NCBI RefSeq assembly: GCF_014084125.1
Contig: NZ_CP048405.1
Location: 3,224,001-3,288,000 of the forward strand
Length of the DNA stretch: 64,000 nt
From: Streptacidiphilus sp. PB12-B1b
Lineage (GTDB): Bacteria > Actinomycetota > Actinomycetes > Streptomycetales > Streptomycetaceae
Direction of reading: 5' to 3'
The translations under genes were made by a program, and so were the position numbers. The notes beneath the pieces are model-generated. The model was not told the origin of the DNA and ran no database searches. It saw only the letters and a list, made by a program, of their open reading frames with translations. Positions 42,847-51,526 of the stretch are shown piece after piece; within the stretch, counting starts at the first letter, position 1, and each line of letters begins with the position of its first letter.

Positions 42847-43059
42847 CCGACGCGCGGACCCCCGGGCCACCGGTTCGCCGGGGTCCACCGTTCGGGGGCA
42901 GTCGGGTCCGGCTCGCGCCGTGGTGCCGACCGGGATCGCGCCGTGGATGTGATGATCGGACAGACGGGATCGGGCCGGGCCGGAACGGGCCGGGCTCGGT
43001 GGCCGTGCGCGGTGTCGTAGACCGGCCTGTTCCCACGACCGGAGCCCGGAGGGTGGGCC

Positions 43060-44529
43060 GTGCTGCCTGTGCCGAACCTGCGAAGCGCCGTGCAGCGGCG
43101 CCGCGCCTGCCCCGCCGCAGCGGAAGGCCGAGACCCGGTGCCGGGCCCGGGGGGACGGACCGTCTGGGGCCTGGCCGCCGTGTGTTTCGCCGCCTACGCG
43201 GTGGTGTCGCTCCGCCGACAGCAGCGGATGCTGACGACCGGCTTCGACCTGGGCATCTTCGAGCAGGTCGTGCGCTGCTACGCGCACGGGCGGCTGCCGG
43301 TCGTCGACCTGAAAGGACCGGGCTTCCAGGAGCTGGGCGACCACTTCTCGCCGATCCTGGCCACCCTGGCGCCGCTCTACCGGGCGTGGCCCTCGCCCGC
43401 GGTGCTGCTGCTCGCGCAGGCCGCCCTGTTCGCGCTGGCGGTGGTGCCGCTGGCCCGGTGGGCGCAGCGGGCCATGGGGCCCGCGGTGGCGTGGGCGGTG
43501 GGGCTGGGCTACGGCGCGTCCTGGGGGATCGCCTCCGCGGTGGGCTTCGACTTCCACGAGGTGTGCTTCGCCGTTCCGCTGCTGGCGTTCTCGCTGGCCG
43601 CACTCGGCCAGGGGCGTCTGCGCGCGGCGTCCGGATGGTCGCTGCCGCTGCTGCTGGTGAAGGAGGACCTGGGGCTGACCGTGGCGGTGATCGGGGTGCT
43701 CATCGCCTGGCGCGGGGGGCGCCGGCTCGGCTGGGCCACCGCGGCAGCGGGGCTCGTGGGCAGCGCGCTGGAAGTGCTGGTCGTCATCCCCGCCTTCAAC
43801 CCCGGCGGCCACTACACCTATCTGGACGGCCTGGACTCCGCGCCCGCCGGTGCGTCGGGCCTGCCCGGGCAGCTGTACCGGCTGACGGTCGGCCTGGTGG
43901 CCGCGCCCGACCCCAAGGCGCTCACCCTGGTGCTGCTGCTGGCCCCGACCGCCTTCCTCGCCCTGCGCTCCGCGCTGCTGTGGGCCGCCGTACCCACCCT
44001 GGTGTGGCGGTTCGCCTCGGACAATCCGCTGTACTGGGGGACCAATGCCCAGTACAGCGCGGTCCTGATGCCGGTGGTCTTCGCGGCCTTCCTGGACGCC
44101 CTCGCCCGGCGGCCGGCCGACGCCCGCTCCCTGCGGCACTACCTGGTCGTCCAGCTCGCGGTCACAGCGCTGCTGCTGCCACAGTTCCCGCTCGTCCAGC
44201 TCGCGCAGCCCGGCACCTGGCGCGCCGACCCGAGGATCGCGGGCGCGCGGCGGATCATGGACCTGATCCCGGACGGGGCCAGCGTCGCCGCCGGGAACCG
44301 CCTGGTTCCGCAGCTGACCGACCGCGCCACCGTCACCGAGTTCGGCCTCTCCGCCCGCCCGGCGCCCCGCTGGATCATGCTCGACACGGCGACTCCCCAG
44401 GGCTGGCCGATCACCGCCGCACAACAGGCCGACCTGGTCGACCGGGCCCGCACCGAGGGCTACCGTACCGTCGCCGATGCGGACGGCTTCCTGCTGCTGC
44501 ACCTCGCGGGCGAGCCGTCGCCGCGGTGA
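43060..44529 (+). CDS. DUF2079 polytopic membrane protein
   Basis: 489 residues with about ten hydrophobic segments. After a first span (about 35-52) the signature GFDLGIFEQVVRCYA and LGDHFSPILATLAPLYR appears, which is typical of DUF2079 integral membrane proteins, a family distantly like GT-C glycosyltransferases. The Asp pair in the first loop and DFHEV could be a catalytic site, but the reaction is not known. GTG 43060 has GGAGGG 6 nt upstream. It stands alone and converges on the YihY gene. Confidence 0.88.
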   Translation: MLPVPNLRSAVQRRRACPAAAEGRDPVPGPGGRTVWGLAAVCFAAYAVVSLRRQQRMLTTGFDLGIFEQVVRCYAHGRLPVVDLKGPGFQELGDHFSPILATLAPLYRAWPSPAVLLLAQAALFALAVVPLARWAQRAMGPAVAWAVGLGYGASWGIASAVGFDFHEVCFAVPLLAFSLAALGQGRLRAASGWSLPLLLVKEDLGLTVAVIGVLIAWRGGRRLGWATAAAGLVGSALEVLVVIPAFNPGGHYTYLDGLDSAPAGASGLPGQLYRLTVGLVAAPDPKALTLVLLLAPTAFLALRSALLWAAVPTLVWRFASDNPLYWGTNAQYSAVLMPVVFAAFLDALARRPADARSLRHYLVVQLAVTALLLPQFPLVQLAQPGTWRADPRIAGARRIMDLIPDGASVAAGNRLVPQLTDRATVTEFGLSARPAPRWIMLDTATPQGWPITAAQQADLVDRARTEGYRTVADADGFLLLHLAGEPSPR

Positions 44530-44532
44530 CTC

Positions 44533-44546
44533 CCGGCGGCAGCCGG
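44533..44546. terminator. Short hairpin between DUF2079 and YihY genes
   Basis: CCGGC-GGCA-GCCGG gives a 5-bp stem in the 19-bp gap between two convergent stop codons. It could terminate in both directions; the stem is short. Confidence 0.35.
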
Positions 44547-44548
44547 TG

Positions 44549-45550
44549 TCAGAGCTTGCGACTGTCCCGGGGTTCGACGTAGGGCTCCTCGTCCAGCGGC
44601 TGGCCGCCCTCGTGCGCCCGGGCGCGTTCGGACTCCGCGCTGTACTCCAGCCCCAGCAGCAGGGCGATGTTGGTGATCCAGAGCCAGATGAGGAAGATGA
44701 TGATCCCGGCGAAGGTGCCGTAGGTCTTGTTGTAGCTGCTGAAGTTCGAGACGTAGACCGCGAAGAGGGCGGACGCGACGATCCAGATGCCGATACTCAG
44801 CAGGCTGCCGCGGGTGACCCAGGAGAACCCGTGCCTGACGTTGGGCGCGGCCCAGTGCAGCACCGCGACCACCAGGGCGAACAGGATGACCATGACCGGC
44901 CATTTGGCGTAGTCCCACACCGTCACCGCGGTGTTGCCCAGGCCCAGGATGCTCCCGGTCTTGCGGGCCAGGCTGCCGGTGAACACCATGCCCACCGAGA
45001 TCACTGCCAGCACGACGACGAGGAAGACGGTGATCCCGAAGCGGATGGGCAGCGTCTTCCACGCGGGACGCCCCTCACCGATGTCGTAGACGGTGTTGCC
45101 GGCCCGCATGAAGGCCGCCACGTATCCCGACGCCGACCACAGGGCGATCACCACGCCGATGATCAGCGGGATCAGCGCCTTGCCGCCGCTGGCCTGCACC
45201 TGCGCGACGATGCTGGTCAGGGTGGAGCGGACGGCGCCCGGGGCCACGCTGGTGATGTTGTCGGTCAGCGACTTGGCCGTCGACTTGCTCAGCAGGCCCA
45301 CGATCGACACCAGGGCCAGCAGCGCGGGAAAGACCGCCAGGACCGCGTAGTACGTGAGCGCCGCCGCCAGGTCGGCCAGGTTGTCGGCCTTGTACTCCTT
45401 GAGGGTGCGCTTCAGAATCCCGCGTGAGGAGCCGCGGGGCAGGTCGGACGGCTTCTCGGGCGCCCGCCCGGCCCCCTCGTTCTCCTCGGCGGCGCCCTGG
45501 GTACCGGCTCCGGTGTGCTGCGGCTCGTGCTGCGGCTCGCGTTCGTCCAT
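44549..45550 (-). CDS. YihY/BrkB-family inner membrane protein
   Basis: 333 residues. A charged, disordered N-terminus (about 1-45) precedes the family core LKEYKADNLADLAAALTYYAVLAVFPALLAL and six hydrophobic segments, ending with SSYNKTYGTFAGIIIFLIWLWI. These are the landmarks of YihY/BrkB proteins, once wrongly called ribonuclease BN; their function is unclear, possibly transport or envelope stress. ATG 45550 has AGGAGG 6 nt upstream, which is ideal; a longer frame upstream lacks an RBS. Confidence 0.92.
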   Translation of the reverse strand: MDEREPQHEPQHTGAGTQGAAEENEGAGRAPEKPSDLPRGSSRGILKRTLKEYKADNLADLAAALTYYAVLAVFPALLALVSIVGLLSKSTAKSLTDNITSVAPGAVRSTLTSIVAQVQASGGKALIPLIIGVVIALWSASGYVAAFMRAGNTVYDIGEGRPAWKTLPIRFGITVFLVVVLAVISVGMVFTGSLARKTGSILGLGNTAVTVWDYAKWPVMVILFALVVAVLHWAAPNVRHGFSWVTRGSLLSIGIWIVASALFAVYVSNFSSYNKTYGTFAGIIIFLIWLWITNIALLLGLEYSAESERARAHEGGQPLDEEPYVEPRDSRKL

Positions 45551-45667
45551 CGTTCGCCTCCTGGGCTGTACGGGGCCGCGTGCGCGCCCCGGCGGGATCG
45601 CCGAGCTGCCGCGCGCACACGGTCCGACCTGGAAAGGGGCTCGTGCTTCCCTTGCCACGTCCCGCGT

Positions 45668-46222
45668 CTACCCCGACACGTCCGTATGAGCGATCGGAGT
45701 CCCGGCAGGAAGGTCGTCGACCGCAGGCCGTGCCCGCAGGAGGCAGGCGGTGGTGGCGAGGCCGAGGACGACGGCGTCCTCGGCGAGGGCCGCAGCCCAG
45801 TCCGGGAGCGGCCCGCGCCGGGCCAGGCTGCGCCAGCGGGCGCCGGCGAGCGCGCCGAGGAGGGCTGTCGCAGCGGCCAGGGCGGCCGGGGCGGCCAGGC
45901 GGCGTGGTTCCTCGGTCTGCTCGAGATGGGCGGTGACCGCAGCGCCGGTGAAGGCGCCGAGCACGATGCGCGGCGCCAGGCCCTGCGGGGACAGCCGGCT
46001 GGGGGTCGCCGGCAGCTTGTCGAGGACGAGTTCCCCGGCACCGGCCAGGACAGCCGCCACGGTGGCGCCGGTACCGGCCAGCCAGCGCGCGGGGCGCTCG
46101 GTTTCGGTGCCGGGAACGCTGAGGGCGAGCACGGCGACGCCGCTCATGCTGCGGCCGCCGGCGGCGGCGCCCAGCAGGGCGGCCCGCCACAGCCCGGCGC
46201 CGGGAGCCGCCGTCTCAGGCAT
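45668..46222 (-). CDS. Small membrane protein, DUF4126-like
   Basis: 184 residues, Ala/Leu-rich, with four probable hydrophobic stretches. The segments AAAGGRSMSGVAVLAL and LDKLPATPSRLSPQGLAPRI resemble DUF4126 membrane proteins of unknown role; I hold this family call loosely. Its ATG overlaps the stop of the preceding membrane gene by 8 nt, with GAGGG upstream, so the two are translated together. Confidence 0.75.
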   Translation of the reverse strand: MPETAAPGAGLWRAALLGAAAGGRSMSGVAVLALSVPGTETERPARWLAGTGATVAAVLAGAGELVLDKLPATPSRLSPQGLAPRIVLGAFTGAAVTAHLEQTEEPRRLAAPAALAAATALLGALAGARWRSLARRGPLPDWAAALAEDAVVLGLATTACLLRARPAVDDLPAGTPIAHTDVSG

Positions 46223-46688
46223 CCCGGCTGCCCTCGAGGGCGATGACGGTGGCGTAGGTGGCCAGCCCGTAGGCGAGGTGCGGCAGGGCGTCGCTCACCC
46301 AGTCGGTACGCGACCAGGTACGCGGGTCACTGACGCCCAGCGCCCCCATCGGGGCATCGGTCAGCGCCATGGCCAGCGCGCCGGTCACCACACCGCCCAA
46401 CCACAGCGGCAGCCGGATACCGATCCGGCGGGTCACCGCCATGGCCGCGCCCACACCCGAGCCGACCGCCATGCCGGACAGCGCGCCCAGCCCGGTGAGC
46501 CGGTTCTCCCGGTCCTCGCCGCTGCCGGGGACCGGGTGGCCGACGCGCTTGGCCAGGGCGTCCACCACCTGGTCCGGCACATCGCTGCTGCCGCGCGCCC
46601 GCCATGCCATGTCCGCGTAGGTGGCCGCGTTCAACACCGTCGTACCGGCCGCACCGGCCGTCGCACCCCGTACCAATGATTTGATCAT
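46215..46688 (-). CDS. Small membrane protein of unknown function
   Basis: 157 residues with three to four hydrophobic segments (about 6-25, 70-90, 95-115, 135-150) and glycine-rich packing motifs (GATAGAAGTT, GMAVGSGVGAA). No family is certain. It is first of a two-gene operon, overlapping the next gene by 8 nt. A sigma-B/sigma-F-type promoter lies so close to the ATG that the mRNA should be nearly leaderless. Its neighbourhood suggests an envelope protein made under stress. Confidence 0.78.
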   Translation of the reverse strand: MIKSLVRGATAGAAGTTVLNAATYADMAWRARGSSDVPDQVVDALAKRVGHPVPGSGEDRENRLTGLGALSGMAVGSGVGAAMAVTRRIGIRLPLWLGGVVTGALAMALTDAPMGALGVSDPRTWSRTDWVSDALPHLAYGLATYATVIALEGSRDA

Positions 46689-46698
46689 GTGACTGCGG

Positions 46699-46723
46699 AT
46701 ACCCGGGTCGAGCGGGGATTAAC
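46699..46723 (-). promoter_or_regulatory. Sigma-B/sigma-F-type stress promoter
   Basis: On the minus strand GTTA (46723-46720), 15 nt, GGGTAT (46704-46699). The consensus I know for actinomycete general-stress sigma factors is GTTT, 14-17 nt, GGGTAT/C. Only one of ten positions differs. Confidence 0.65.
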
Positions 46724-46840
46724 GCGTGGGGCGCCGCCGCCGCCGATCGTCCCGCCATCCGGCCGAAGCACAGCCACCCCTCCTGCTCAGTGAGGCCGCC
46801 GACCGCTTTAGCGGAGCTCCGCCGAGGGCAGCCGATCCGC

Positions 46841-47293
46841 ATGACGAACCAACCGCACCCGCCCCAGCAGGCACACGTCACCATCACCGGCCCCGGCCGG
46901 GCCGCGGACCACATCGTGGCGGCCCTGGCCGCGCGCTTCCGCGAGGTCGATGTCCTCCAGGCCGGTGACGCCGCCGCTGTCTGCCTGGTCGACACCGGCC
47001 TCGGCCACCCGGACCACGGCCGACCCGAGCTGTTCGCCGACCCCCAGGCGCTGGCGCACGTCGTGGTCACCGGGCCCCCGGCCGTCGAGGATCCCGCAGC
47101 CGACGAAGGGATCATGCTCCTGGACGAGAGCCCCGTGGCCGTGGTGGCGCTGTGGCTCAAGGAGGTCTTCGCAACCCGCGAAGACCGCGCCGCCGAAGCC
47201 GCCGCGACCGCCGAAGCCGCCGAGACCTCTGCCAACGGCGGCCGCCGGGACCGCGCCGCCTTCGACGTCTGGCCCGGCCGACCGGCCGTCTGA
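46841..47293 (+). CDS. Hypothetical protein
   Basis: 150 residues if it starts at ATG 46841; GTG 46790 in the same frame would add 17. Neither has a strong RBS (GAGGG lies 14 nt before the ATG). The body HVTITGPGRAADHIVAALAARFREVDVL looks like a small alpha/beta domain, followed by an acidic middle and an Ala/Glu-rich helix. I do not recognise the family. A palindrome GCGGAGCTCCGC (46811-46822) just upstream could be an operator. Codon use is consistent with a real gene. Confidence 0.65.
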   Translation: MTNQPHPPQQAHVTITGPGRAADHIVAALAARFREVDVLQAGDAAAVCLVDTGLGHPDHGRPELFADPQALAHVVVTGPPAVEDPAADEGIMLLDESPVAVVALWLKEVFATREDRAAEAAATAEAAETSANGGRRDRAAFDVWPGRPAV

Positions 47294-47337
47294 GCCGCCT
47301 CACCGCCGCCGGGGCCGGGACCGTCCCCGCGCCCCCG

Positions 47338-47362
47338 GTTTAGCGGATCAGGTCAGGGGATA
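47338..47362 (+). promoter_or_regulatory. Sigma-B/sigma-F-type promoter of the catalase gene
   Basis: GTTT (47338-47341), 15 nt, GGGATA (47357-47362). It is close to the GTTT/GGGTAT stress consensus and has the same spacing as the promoter at 46699-46723. It sits 110 bp before the catalase start, leaving a leader of about 100 nt. Confidence 0.55.
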
Positions 47363-47471
47363 CGCGTACGGGTGCTGTGCGGTGGTCCCTGTTCGCTGCC
47401 GAGCGGGCACGCCGCGCGGTTCGCGGGTGGCTTGAGGCCATCCCGTGGCACCCTTCTGGGAGGTTGATCGC

Positions 47472-48989
47472 ATGACCGAGGTCCCGGCCACCACCACCGA
47501 CTCGGGCGCACCCGTCGAAAGCGATGAGCACTCGCTGACAGTCGGTCCGGGCGGACCGCTGCTGTTGCAGGACGGCTACCTGATCGAGCAGATGGCCCAG
47601 TTCAACCGGGAGCGCATCCCGGAGCGGCAGCCCCACGCCAAGGGCAGCGGCGCCTTCGGCCACTTCGAGGTGACCGGGGACGTCACGGCCTACACGAAGG
47701 CGGCCGTGTTCCAGCCGGGCACGCGGACGGAGGTGCTGGCGCGCTTCTCCACCGTGGCGGGGGAGCGGGGGAGCCCGGACACCTGGCGCGACCCGCGCGG
47801 CTTCGCCCTGAAGTTCTACACCTCGCAGGGCAACTACGACATGGTCGGCAACAACACCCCGGTGTTCTTCGTGAAGGACCCGATGAAGTTCCAGCACTTC
47901 ATCCGCTCCCAGAAGCGCCGCGCCGACAACAACCTGCGCGACCACGACATGCAGTGGGACTTCTGGACCCTGTCCCCCGAGTCCGCCCACCAGGTGACCT
48001 GGCTGATGGGGGACCGGGGCATCCCGCGCACCTGGCGCCACATGAACGGCTACAGCTCGCACACCTACATGTGGGTGGACGGGCAGGGCCGGCGGTCCTG
48101 GGTGAAGTACCACTTCAAGACCGACCAGGGCATCGAGCACTTCACCCAGGACGAGGCCGACCAGATGGCGGCCGTCGACACCGACTACCACACCCGTGAC
48201 CTGTTCGAGCACATCCGCGACGGCCAGTACCCCAGCTGGACCATGTACGTCCAGGTCATGCCGGACGAGGACGCCGCGGACTACCGGTTCAACCCGTTCG
48301 ACCTGACCAAGGTGTGGCCGCACGGCGACTACCCGCTGATCGAGGTCGGCCGCCTGACGCTGGACCGCAACCCGACCGATCACCACGCCGAGATCGAACA
48401 GGCCGCCTTCCAGCCCAACAACTTCGTCCCCGGCATCGGCCCGAGCCCGGACCGCATGCTGCTGGCGCGGCTGTTCTCGTACGCCGACGCGCACCGGCAC
48501 CGCATCGGCGCCAACTACCAGCAGCTGCCGGTCAACGCGCCGACCGTCCCGGTGCACAGCTATTCCAAGGACGGGGCGATGGCGTTCCGCAAGACCAGCG
48601 ACCCGGTGTACGCGCCCAACTCCAAGGGCGGGCCGGCCGCCGACACCGCCCGTTACGGCTCCCCGCCGAGCTGGCAGGTGAGCGGCGAGATCACCCGCGC
48701 GGCCTACGTCGACCACGCCGAGGACGACGACTGGGGCCAGGCGGGGACGATGGTGCGCGAGGTCCTGGACGACGCCGCCCGGGACCGCCTGGTCGACAAC
48801 GTCGTCGGCCACCTGCTGAACGGCGTCACCGAGCCGGTCCTGCAGCGCGCCTTCGAGTACTGGACCAACATCGACCCGGAGGTCGGACGGCGCATCCGGG
48901 ACGGGGTCCACGCCAAGGCCGACGAGAAGGATCCCAAGGCCGGGAAGCAGAGCAACCCGGCCCGCCGCTCGATGCAGGACAAGGCGTAG
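47472..48989 (+). CDS. Monofunctional heme catalase
   Basis: 505-residue small-subunit catalase that dismutates hydrogen peroxide in the cytoplasm. The distal His55 (ERQPHAKG) and Asn128 ([10 protein letters not shown]) are present, as is the proximal heme-ligand Tyr in [27 protein letters not shown] is intact. ATG 47472 has GGGAGG 8 nt upstream; an upstream GTG in frame lacks one. Length and end suit the ~480-510-residue clade. A stress promoter precedes it and a strong hairpin follows it, so it is probably monocistronic. Confidence 0.97.
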   Translation: MTEVPATTTDSGAPVESDEHSLTVGPGGPLLLQDGYLIEQMAQFNRERIPERQPHAKGSGAFGHFEVTGDVTAYTKAAVFQPGTRTEVLARFSTVAGERGSPDTWRDPRGFALKFYTSQGNYDMVGNNTPVFFVKDPMKFQHFIRSQKRRADNNLRDHDMQWDFWTLSPESAHQVTWLMGDRGIPRTWRHMNGYSSHTYMWVDGQGRRSWVKYHFKTDQGIEHFTQDEADQMAAVDTDYHTRDLFEHIRDGQYPSWTMYVQVMPDEDAADYRFNPFDLTKVWPHGDYPLIEVGRLTLDRNPTDHHAEIEQAAFQPNNFVPGIGPSPDRMLLARLFSYADAHRHRIGANYQQLPVNAPTVPVHSYSKDGAMAFRKTSDPVYAPNSKGGPAADTARYGSPPSWQVSGEITRAAYVDHAEDDDWGQAGTMVREVLDDAARDRLVDNVVGHLLNGVTEPVLQRAFEYWTNIDPEVGRRIRDGVHAKADEKDPKAGKQSNPARRSMQDKA

Positions 48990-49006
48990 CGGCCTACGCC
49001 GCACGG

Positions 49007-49063
49007 GCCGCGCCCGCCCCCTCCCCGCCGGATGCTCCGGCTGCGGGACGGGGCGGGCGCGGC
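49007..49063. terminator. Strong bidirectional hairpin terminator
   Basis: A 14-bp perfect stem (GCCGCGCCCGCCCC at 49007-49020, complement at 49050-49063) encloses an inner 6-bp hairpin (49027-49041, loop TGC). It lies 18 bp after the catalase stop and 18 bp before the convergent kinase stop, so it serves both. On the plus strand it is followed by GTTTC. Confidence 0.85.
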
Positions 49064-49080
49064 GTTTCAGTGCAGGGTGT

Positions 49081-49488
49081 TCAGTGCAGCGTGACGGCGG
49101 CGCTGACGGTCTTGCCGTGGGGCGGGGCCAGGTTGACCCGCACCTGGTCCGCCAGGGCGGTGACCAGGTGCCAGCCGAAGCCGCCGCCGCCCGCGAGGTC
49201 GGGTTCCCGCGCGGTGGGGGCGGTCACGCTGGTGTCGGTGACCGCCACCTCGACGTACTGGTCGCAGCACAGTGTCAGGGTCAGCGGCCCGGGCGCGTGC
49301 CGCACCGCGTTGGTGACCAGTTCGGACACCAGCAGCTCCAGATCCTGCGCCGTCTGCGGATCCAGGCTCGGAATGCAACCGCTGAGGAAGCTGCGGGTGT
49401 GGCTCAGGGCCACGCCTACGCTGCCCGGCTTCCCGTCCAGGTCGTAGGTCGACTCGCAATGGTCCTGCCGGTGGTCCTGCTGGTCCAT
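49081..49488 (-). CDS. RsbW-like ATP-binding anti-sigma factor/serine kinase
   Basis: 135 residues, a single GHKL ATPase domain. The N box LVSELVTNAVRHA and the G box GGGGFGWHLVTALADQ are visible. This protein class either binds and inhibits a sigma factor or phosphorylates STAS antagonists. Streptomycetes have many such orphans. ATG 49488 has GAGGGG 8 nt upstream. It follows a STAS gene in the same direction (139-bp gap), a plausible switch pair. Confidence 0.9.
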   Translation of the reverse strand: MDQQDHRQDHCESTYDLDGKPGSVGVALSHTRSFLSGCIPSLDPQTAQDLELLVSELVTNAVRHAPGPLTLTLCCDQYVEVAVTDTSVTAPTAREPDLAGGGGFGWHLVTALADQVRVNLAPPHGKTVSAAVTLH

Positions 49489-49626
49489 GGAACGCACCCC
49501 TCGTCGACTCCGGACAACTGCCCTCGCACCGTCTCCTGCCCCAGGTCGAGCCGGTGATGCCCGCTGGCCAGCGGGTACGGCTCAGGACACGTCCAGGATC
49601 GCGCGCGTCCGCGTAGAAGGCCGGGG

Positions 49627-49965
49627 CTAGGGGGCTTCTGCCTCGGTGCAGTTGAGGACGTCCCACAGGCCGGTGAGGTCCAGGACCCGCCGGAGCTGGC
49701 GTCCGACGTTGACCAGGCGCAGCGTGACGCCGGCCGTCCGTGTCTGCTGGTAGGCGCGGGTGAGGGCGTTGAGCCCGCTGGAGTCGCAGAAGGTGACCAG
49801 GGACACCTCGATGTCCAACTGCCGCACCTGCGGGTCGATCAGGGCCCCGGTCACGGCCAGCCGCACCTGCTCGTCCGCGTCGAGGTCGAGCTCCCCGACG
49901 AGCATGATCTCCGCGATGGTGCCGCGGTCGAGGGCCACGACGTCCAGGGACGCATGGTCGTTCAC
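49627..49965 (-). CDS. STAS-domain anti-sigma factor antagonist (second copy)
   Basis: 112-residue STAS protein with FCDSSGLNALTRAY, containing the phospho-acceptor Ser. It differs clearly from the STAS protein at 39558-39965, so the window has two separate switch modules. GTG 49965 is chosen because GGGAG lies 5 nt upstream; the frame opens 11 codons earlier without an RBS. It probably partners the RsbW-like protein encoded downstream. Confidence 0.88.
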   Translation of the reverse strand: MNDHASLDVVALDRGTIAEIMLVGELDLDADEQVRLAVTGALIDPQVRQLDIEVSLVTFCDSSGLNALTRAYQQTRTAGVTLRLVNVGRQLRRVLDLTGLWDVLNCTEAEAP

Positions 49966-50063
49966 TGGGTCTCCCTCTCCTCGGCCAACAGGGATCAAGC
50001 CTAGTGCCCCGTCAACCGACGCCGAGGGGGAGGAATTCCGGCGTCCGTGGGCAGACGCTGGTC

Positions 50064-50924
50064 ATGGCTCTCCTGATTCGGTCGGCACCGCTCCTCGACC
50101 GCCTGTCCGCAGTGGCCCGTACGGCGCTGCCGCCGCTCGCGTTGACGGCGGCGGTGCTGGGGCTGGTTTCGTGTTCGGCGTCGGGGGCGCTGCCTGTGCA
50201 CAGGCTGCCGGACACCCCGGCAGCGCCCGGAGCGGGCACGGCAACGGGCACCGGGTCGACCACCGGGGCTGCGGCCTTCGCACTGGCGCCGACGCAGCGG
50301 CTGGTGATCGTCACGGACGGCGGGGTGGCGCTGAGCGCCGGTGCCTCGGGCGCGGTGTCGGTGGGCACCGACGGCGCCGTGGTGAGCAGTTGGCACCGGG
50401 CGGGCCCGGTGGCGACGCTGGACCTGGACTGCCCGGCGCATCCGGCGCCCGGCGCGGGGCCCTGCCCGGGGACCGTGCAGGTGTCGGTCCCGGCGAACGC
50501 GGCCGTCACCGTGCAGGCCAGGAACGCCGGTGTGTCGGCCACCGGGCTGGACGGGCCGTTGAACCTGGCCACGGTCAACGGCGATGTGACCGTGGCGGCG
50601 GCGGGCACGGCCGACGAGCCGATGCAGCTGACGACGCGCAACGGCTCGGTGCGCGCCACCGGCCTGCGGGCGCCGAGCCTGGCCGCGCTGACCGTCAACG
50701 GCGACGTGGACCTGGCCTGGGCGAGCGCGCCCGGCCAGGTCACCGCCGGCACCACCAACGGATCGCTCGACCTCACCCTGCCTGCGGACTGCCCGCACTA
50801 CGCGATCACCGCGCAGACCCGCAACGGGCAGCCGCACCTGGGCCTGCCGAGCGACGGCACCGCCGCGGACCGGCTGGACCTGACCACCGTCAACGGCGAC
50901 ATCACCGTCCGATCCGCAGCCTGA
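50064..50924 (+). CDS. DUF4097-like beta-repeat lipoprotein
   Basis: 286 residues. A signal sequence with a positive start and hydrophobic core ends in a lipobox (LGLVSC), so the mature protein is probably anchored to the outer face of the membrane. The rest is a run of short beta repeats with the recurring NGD/NGS turn (ATVNGDVTV, TTRNGSVRA, LTVNGDVDL, TTNGSLDL, TTVNGDITV), typical of DUF4097/adhesin-like sheets whose function is unknown. ATG 50064 gives the best signal peptide; GTG 50004 is an alternative start. No strong RBS decides. Confidence 0.82.
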   Translation: MALLIRSAPLLDRLSAVARTALPPLALTAAVLGLVSCSASGALPVHRLPDTPAAPGAGTATGTGSTTGAAAFALAPTQRLVIVTDGGVALSAGASGAVSVGTDGAVVSSWHRAGPVATLDLDCPAHPAPGAGPCPGTVQVSVPANAAVTVQARNAGVSATGLDGPLNLATVNGDVTVAAAGTADEPMQLTTRNGSVRATGLRAPSLAALTVNGDVDLAWASAPGQVTAGTTNGSLDLTLPADCPHYAITAQTRNGQPHLGLPSDGTAADRLDLTTVNGDITVRSAA

Positions 50925-50958
50925 GCCGTCGGCCCGGGCAGCTGCCTGCCGGGCCGGG

Positions 50959-51111
50959 TCAGTGGCCGGACAGGTGCCAGCCGGCCGCCCGTCGGCGTTC
51001 GTGCCAGAACGCGGCGTAGCGGCCCTCGGCCCCGAGCAGTTCCTGATGCGTGCCGAGCTCGGCCACCCGGCCGCCCTCCAGGACGGCGATCCGGTCGGCG
51101 TGCGCGACCCG
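50959..51111 (-). pseudogene. 3' remnant of an ABC exporter gene
   Basis: About 50 codons match only the last part of an MsbA/IrtB-type transporter ATPase: the stretch after the H loop (AHADRIAVLEGGRVAELGTHQELL) and the usual end GRYAAFWHERRRAAGWHL, to a stop at 50959. Walker A, signature and Walker B motifs and the membrane domain are missing because the homology stops at about 51111. There the sequence passes into a different gene on the other strand. It cannot be functional. Confidence 0.8.
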
Positions 51112-51511
51112 CAACGGAAAGCCCGACCGCCCCGCCGTCGCCGCCCTGCTCGACGCACACGCCGGGGCCCCGGCCGGAGCCGGGCCGGTCGCGCCGCGCA
51201 ACCCGCTCGAACAGGTGCTCCTCGGCGCGTGGCGGGACGCGCTGGACGACCAGGGCCTCGGCGTCGAGGACGAGTTCCTCGCCCGAGGCGGCGACTCGGT
51301 GCTGGCCACGCGCATCGTCGCCGCCCTGCACGAGGAGCTGCAGACCGACCGGATACGCGTCCGCGACGTCTTCACCACCCGCACCGTCGCCGCCGTGGCC
51401 GCCGCCCTCCTGGCCGAGGACCCGGACTGGGCCCGGATCGCCGAGATCGCGCTGGAGGTGAGCCGACTGTCCGCAGCAGACCTCGACCTCGCCCTGCGCG
51501 CCTCCTCGTAG
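51107..51511 (+). pseudogene. 3' remnant of an NRPS gene (A10 motif and carrier domain)
   Basis: The fragment opens with TRNGKPDRPAVAALL, the last motif of an adenylation domain, and continues through a complete carrier domain with ARGGDSVLATRIVAAL (Ser attachment site) and a normal C-terminal tail. The rest of the A domain and everything upstream are missing. The RGGDSVLATR style is that of thiazoline-siderophore synthetases (coelibactin, yersiniabactin, mycobactin types). A stand-alone carrier protein starting at ATG 51050 is possible but would need 20 unrelated leading residues and has no RBS. Confidence 0.75.
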
Positions 51512-51526
51512 GCCCGGCGACGGGCG

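Noticed and set aside
51050-51511. Functional stand-alone carrier protein
   Set aside because: The frame starts with residues that are the antisense of an ABC gene, lacks an RBS, and keeps an A10 motif that belongs to a lost adenylation domain. Not fully excluded.
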